A stretch of DNA of 35,605 bases from Candidatus Poribacteria bacterium (GTDB taxonomy: Bacteria; Poribacteria; WGA-4E; UBA9662), in assembly GCA_012963885.1 (NCBI GenBank), contig DTUY01000013.1:1-35605 (forward strand), given 5' to 3'. Position numbers and translations under genes: made by a program. Position 1 is the stretch's first letter, and the number at the start of each line of letters is the position of its first letter. The notes below the pieces were generated by a model that saw nothing but the letters and a program-made list of their open reading frames with translations, did not search any database and was not told the origin of the DNA. Of the stretch, positions 35,211 to 35,605 are shown one piece after another.

Positions 35211-35605
35211 ATGATAACAGTTGTATTTAAGAATACATCGGCTTTACTAATATCCCATACTATCGGTAGGCTGCTTTCTCTCCTGTTAACAGTTTTGATC
35301 CTGCCCAACTACTTTACTGAACAACAGATTGGAAGCTACTTGCTAGCCATGTTTGTCACCAGCCTGATTGCCAGTATAACCGAACTCGGTATGCAGGCTC
35401 CTTTGATACGTGAGATGACCCTACACCTCAAAGCTTCACGCCATTTTCTCGGCAATACTCTGATCATCCGAATTCTACTTTCAATTATTGCATTTATTTT
35501 GATGATTGTAACCGGTAAGTTGCTGGGGTATCCAACTGAAACCATGGCATTGATTAAACTTCTTGGTCTAGCTGAACTGGTTAACGGAATTGCTCAACTT
35601 TTCCG
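35211..35605 (+). CDS. Oligosaccharide flippase / polysaccharide biosynthesis protein (partial, runs off the window)
   Basis: The frame is open from ATG 35211 to the window end (131 codons). It gives a very hydrophobic protein beginning with KNTSALLISHTIGRLLSLLL, then ILPNYFTEQQIGSYLLAMFV and a helix with LGMQAPLIREM. This is the start of a Wzx/MviN-type polysaccharide flippase, with the first helix pair and the conserved arginine-containing loop visible. It starts immediately after the tsaB stop. The C-terminal two thirds are outside the window, so the family call is based on the N-terminal pattern only. Confidence 0.75.
   Translation, partial: MITVVFKNTSALLISHTIGRLLSLLLTVLILPNYFTEQQIGSYLLAMFVTSLIASITELGMQAPLIREMTLHLKASRHFLGNTLIIRILLSIIAFILMIVTGKLLGYPTETMALIKLLGLAELVNGIAQLF

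Overview
The window is a dense bacterial segment with moderate, slightly AT-leaning base composition. The repertoire includes phytanoyl-CoA dioxygenase (PhyH) genes, Gfo/Idh/MocA oxidoreductases, TPR proteins, a two-component-regulator-type beta-propeller protein, a thioester alpha-2-macroglobulin and paired dTMP-kinase-like genes. This mix recalls Candidatus Poribacteria or a related uncultured, often sponge-associated or marine lineage. That placement is inference from gene content only. No phage, IS element or CRISPR array was seen.

Layout. (1) 1-3733, plus strand: a 5'-truncated sugar ABC permease, a double-GNAT acetyltransferase, then a coupled haem pair hemE-hemH. (2) 3722-10320, minus strand: rhomboid protease, SpoU/TrmH methyltransferase, inositol-phosphatase-family enzyme, peptide deformylase, a decayed PhyH gene (about 6968-7690), then overlapping larE-mnmA, an unknown membrane-anchored protein and an isochorismatase-like hydrolase. 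(3) 10321-17223, plus strand: aroC, a Na/Pi cotransporter with PhoU-like tail, an HhH-ROK kinase fusion, two tandem dTMP-kinase-like genes and a BatA/BatB-like VWA protein. (4) 17225-23021, minus strand: a tightly packed run of TPR protein, YdjY-acylphosphatase fusion, NadD-like nucleotidyltransferase, VOC protein, Gfo/Idh oxidoreductase and queF. (5) 23118-23465, plus strand: a small lipoprotein whose HMA domain is interrupted by one in-frame TGA. (6) 23491-33869, minus strand: A2M, TPR-propeller protein, Gfo/Idh oxidoreductase and two tandem PhyH genes. (7) 34076-35605: a small coiled-coil ORF and tRNA-Ala(GGC) on the minus strand, then tsaB and the start of a polysaccharide flippase on the plus strand.

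Main discovery candidate: the gene at 23118-23465. Its frame is intact on both sides of a single TGA, which falls exactly where the first metal-binding cysteine of an HMA domain should be. A perfect 6-bp hairpin with a GGUCC apical loop begins 19 nt after the TGA, with the loop 25 nt after it. That matches the geometry of a bacterial SECIS element, and the loop resembles the GGUC loop of E. coli fdhF. A TTGACA-18-TAAAAT promoter lies upstream. I read it as a probable selenoprotein, a lipoprotein HMA domain with a UxxxC motif, that a standard ORF caller would miss.

Other points of interest are the PhyH pseudogene with both iron-binding histidines changed to tyrosine, the P-loop Lys-to-Arg change in the second dTMP-kinase-like protein, the HhH-ROK and YdjY-acylphosphatase fusions, the cysteine-rich N-terminus of the ferrochelatase, and the overlap between two sulfur-transfer PP-loop ATPases. 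Apart from the pseudogene stretch, no gap over 300 bases lacks a gene.
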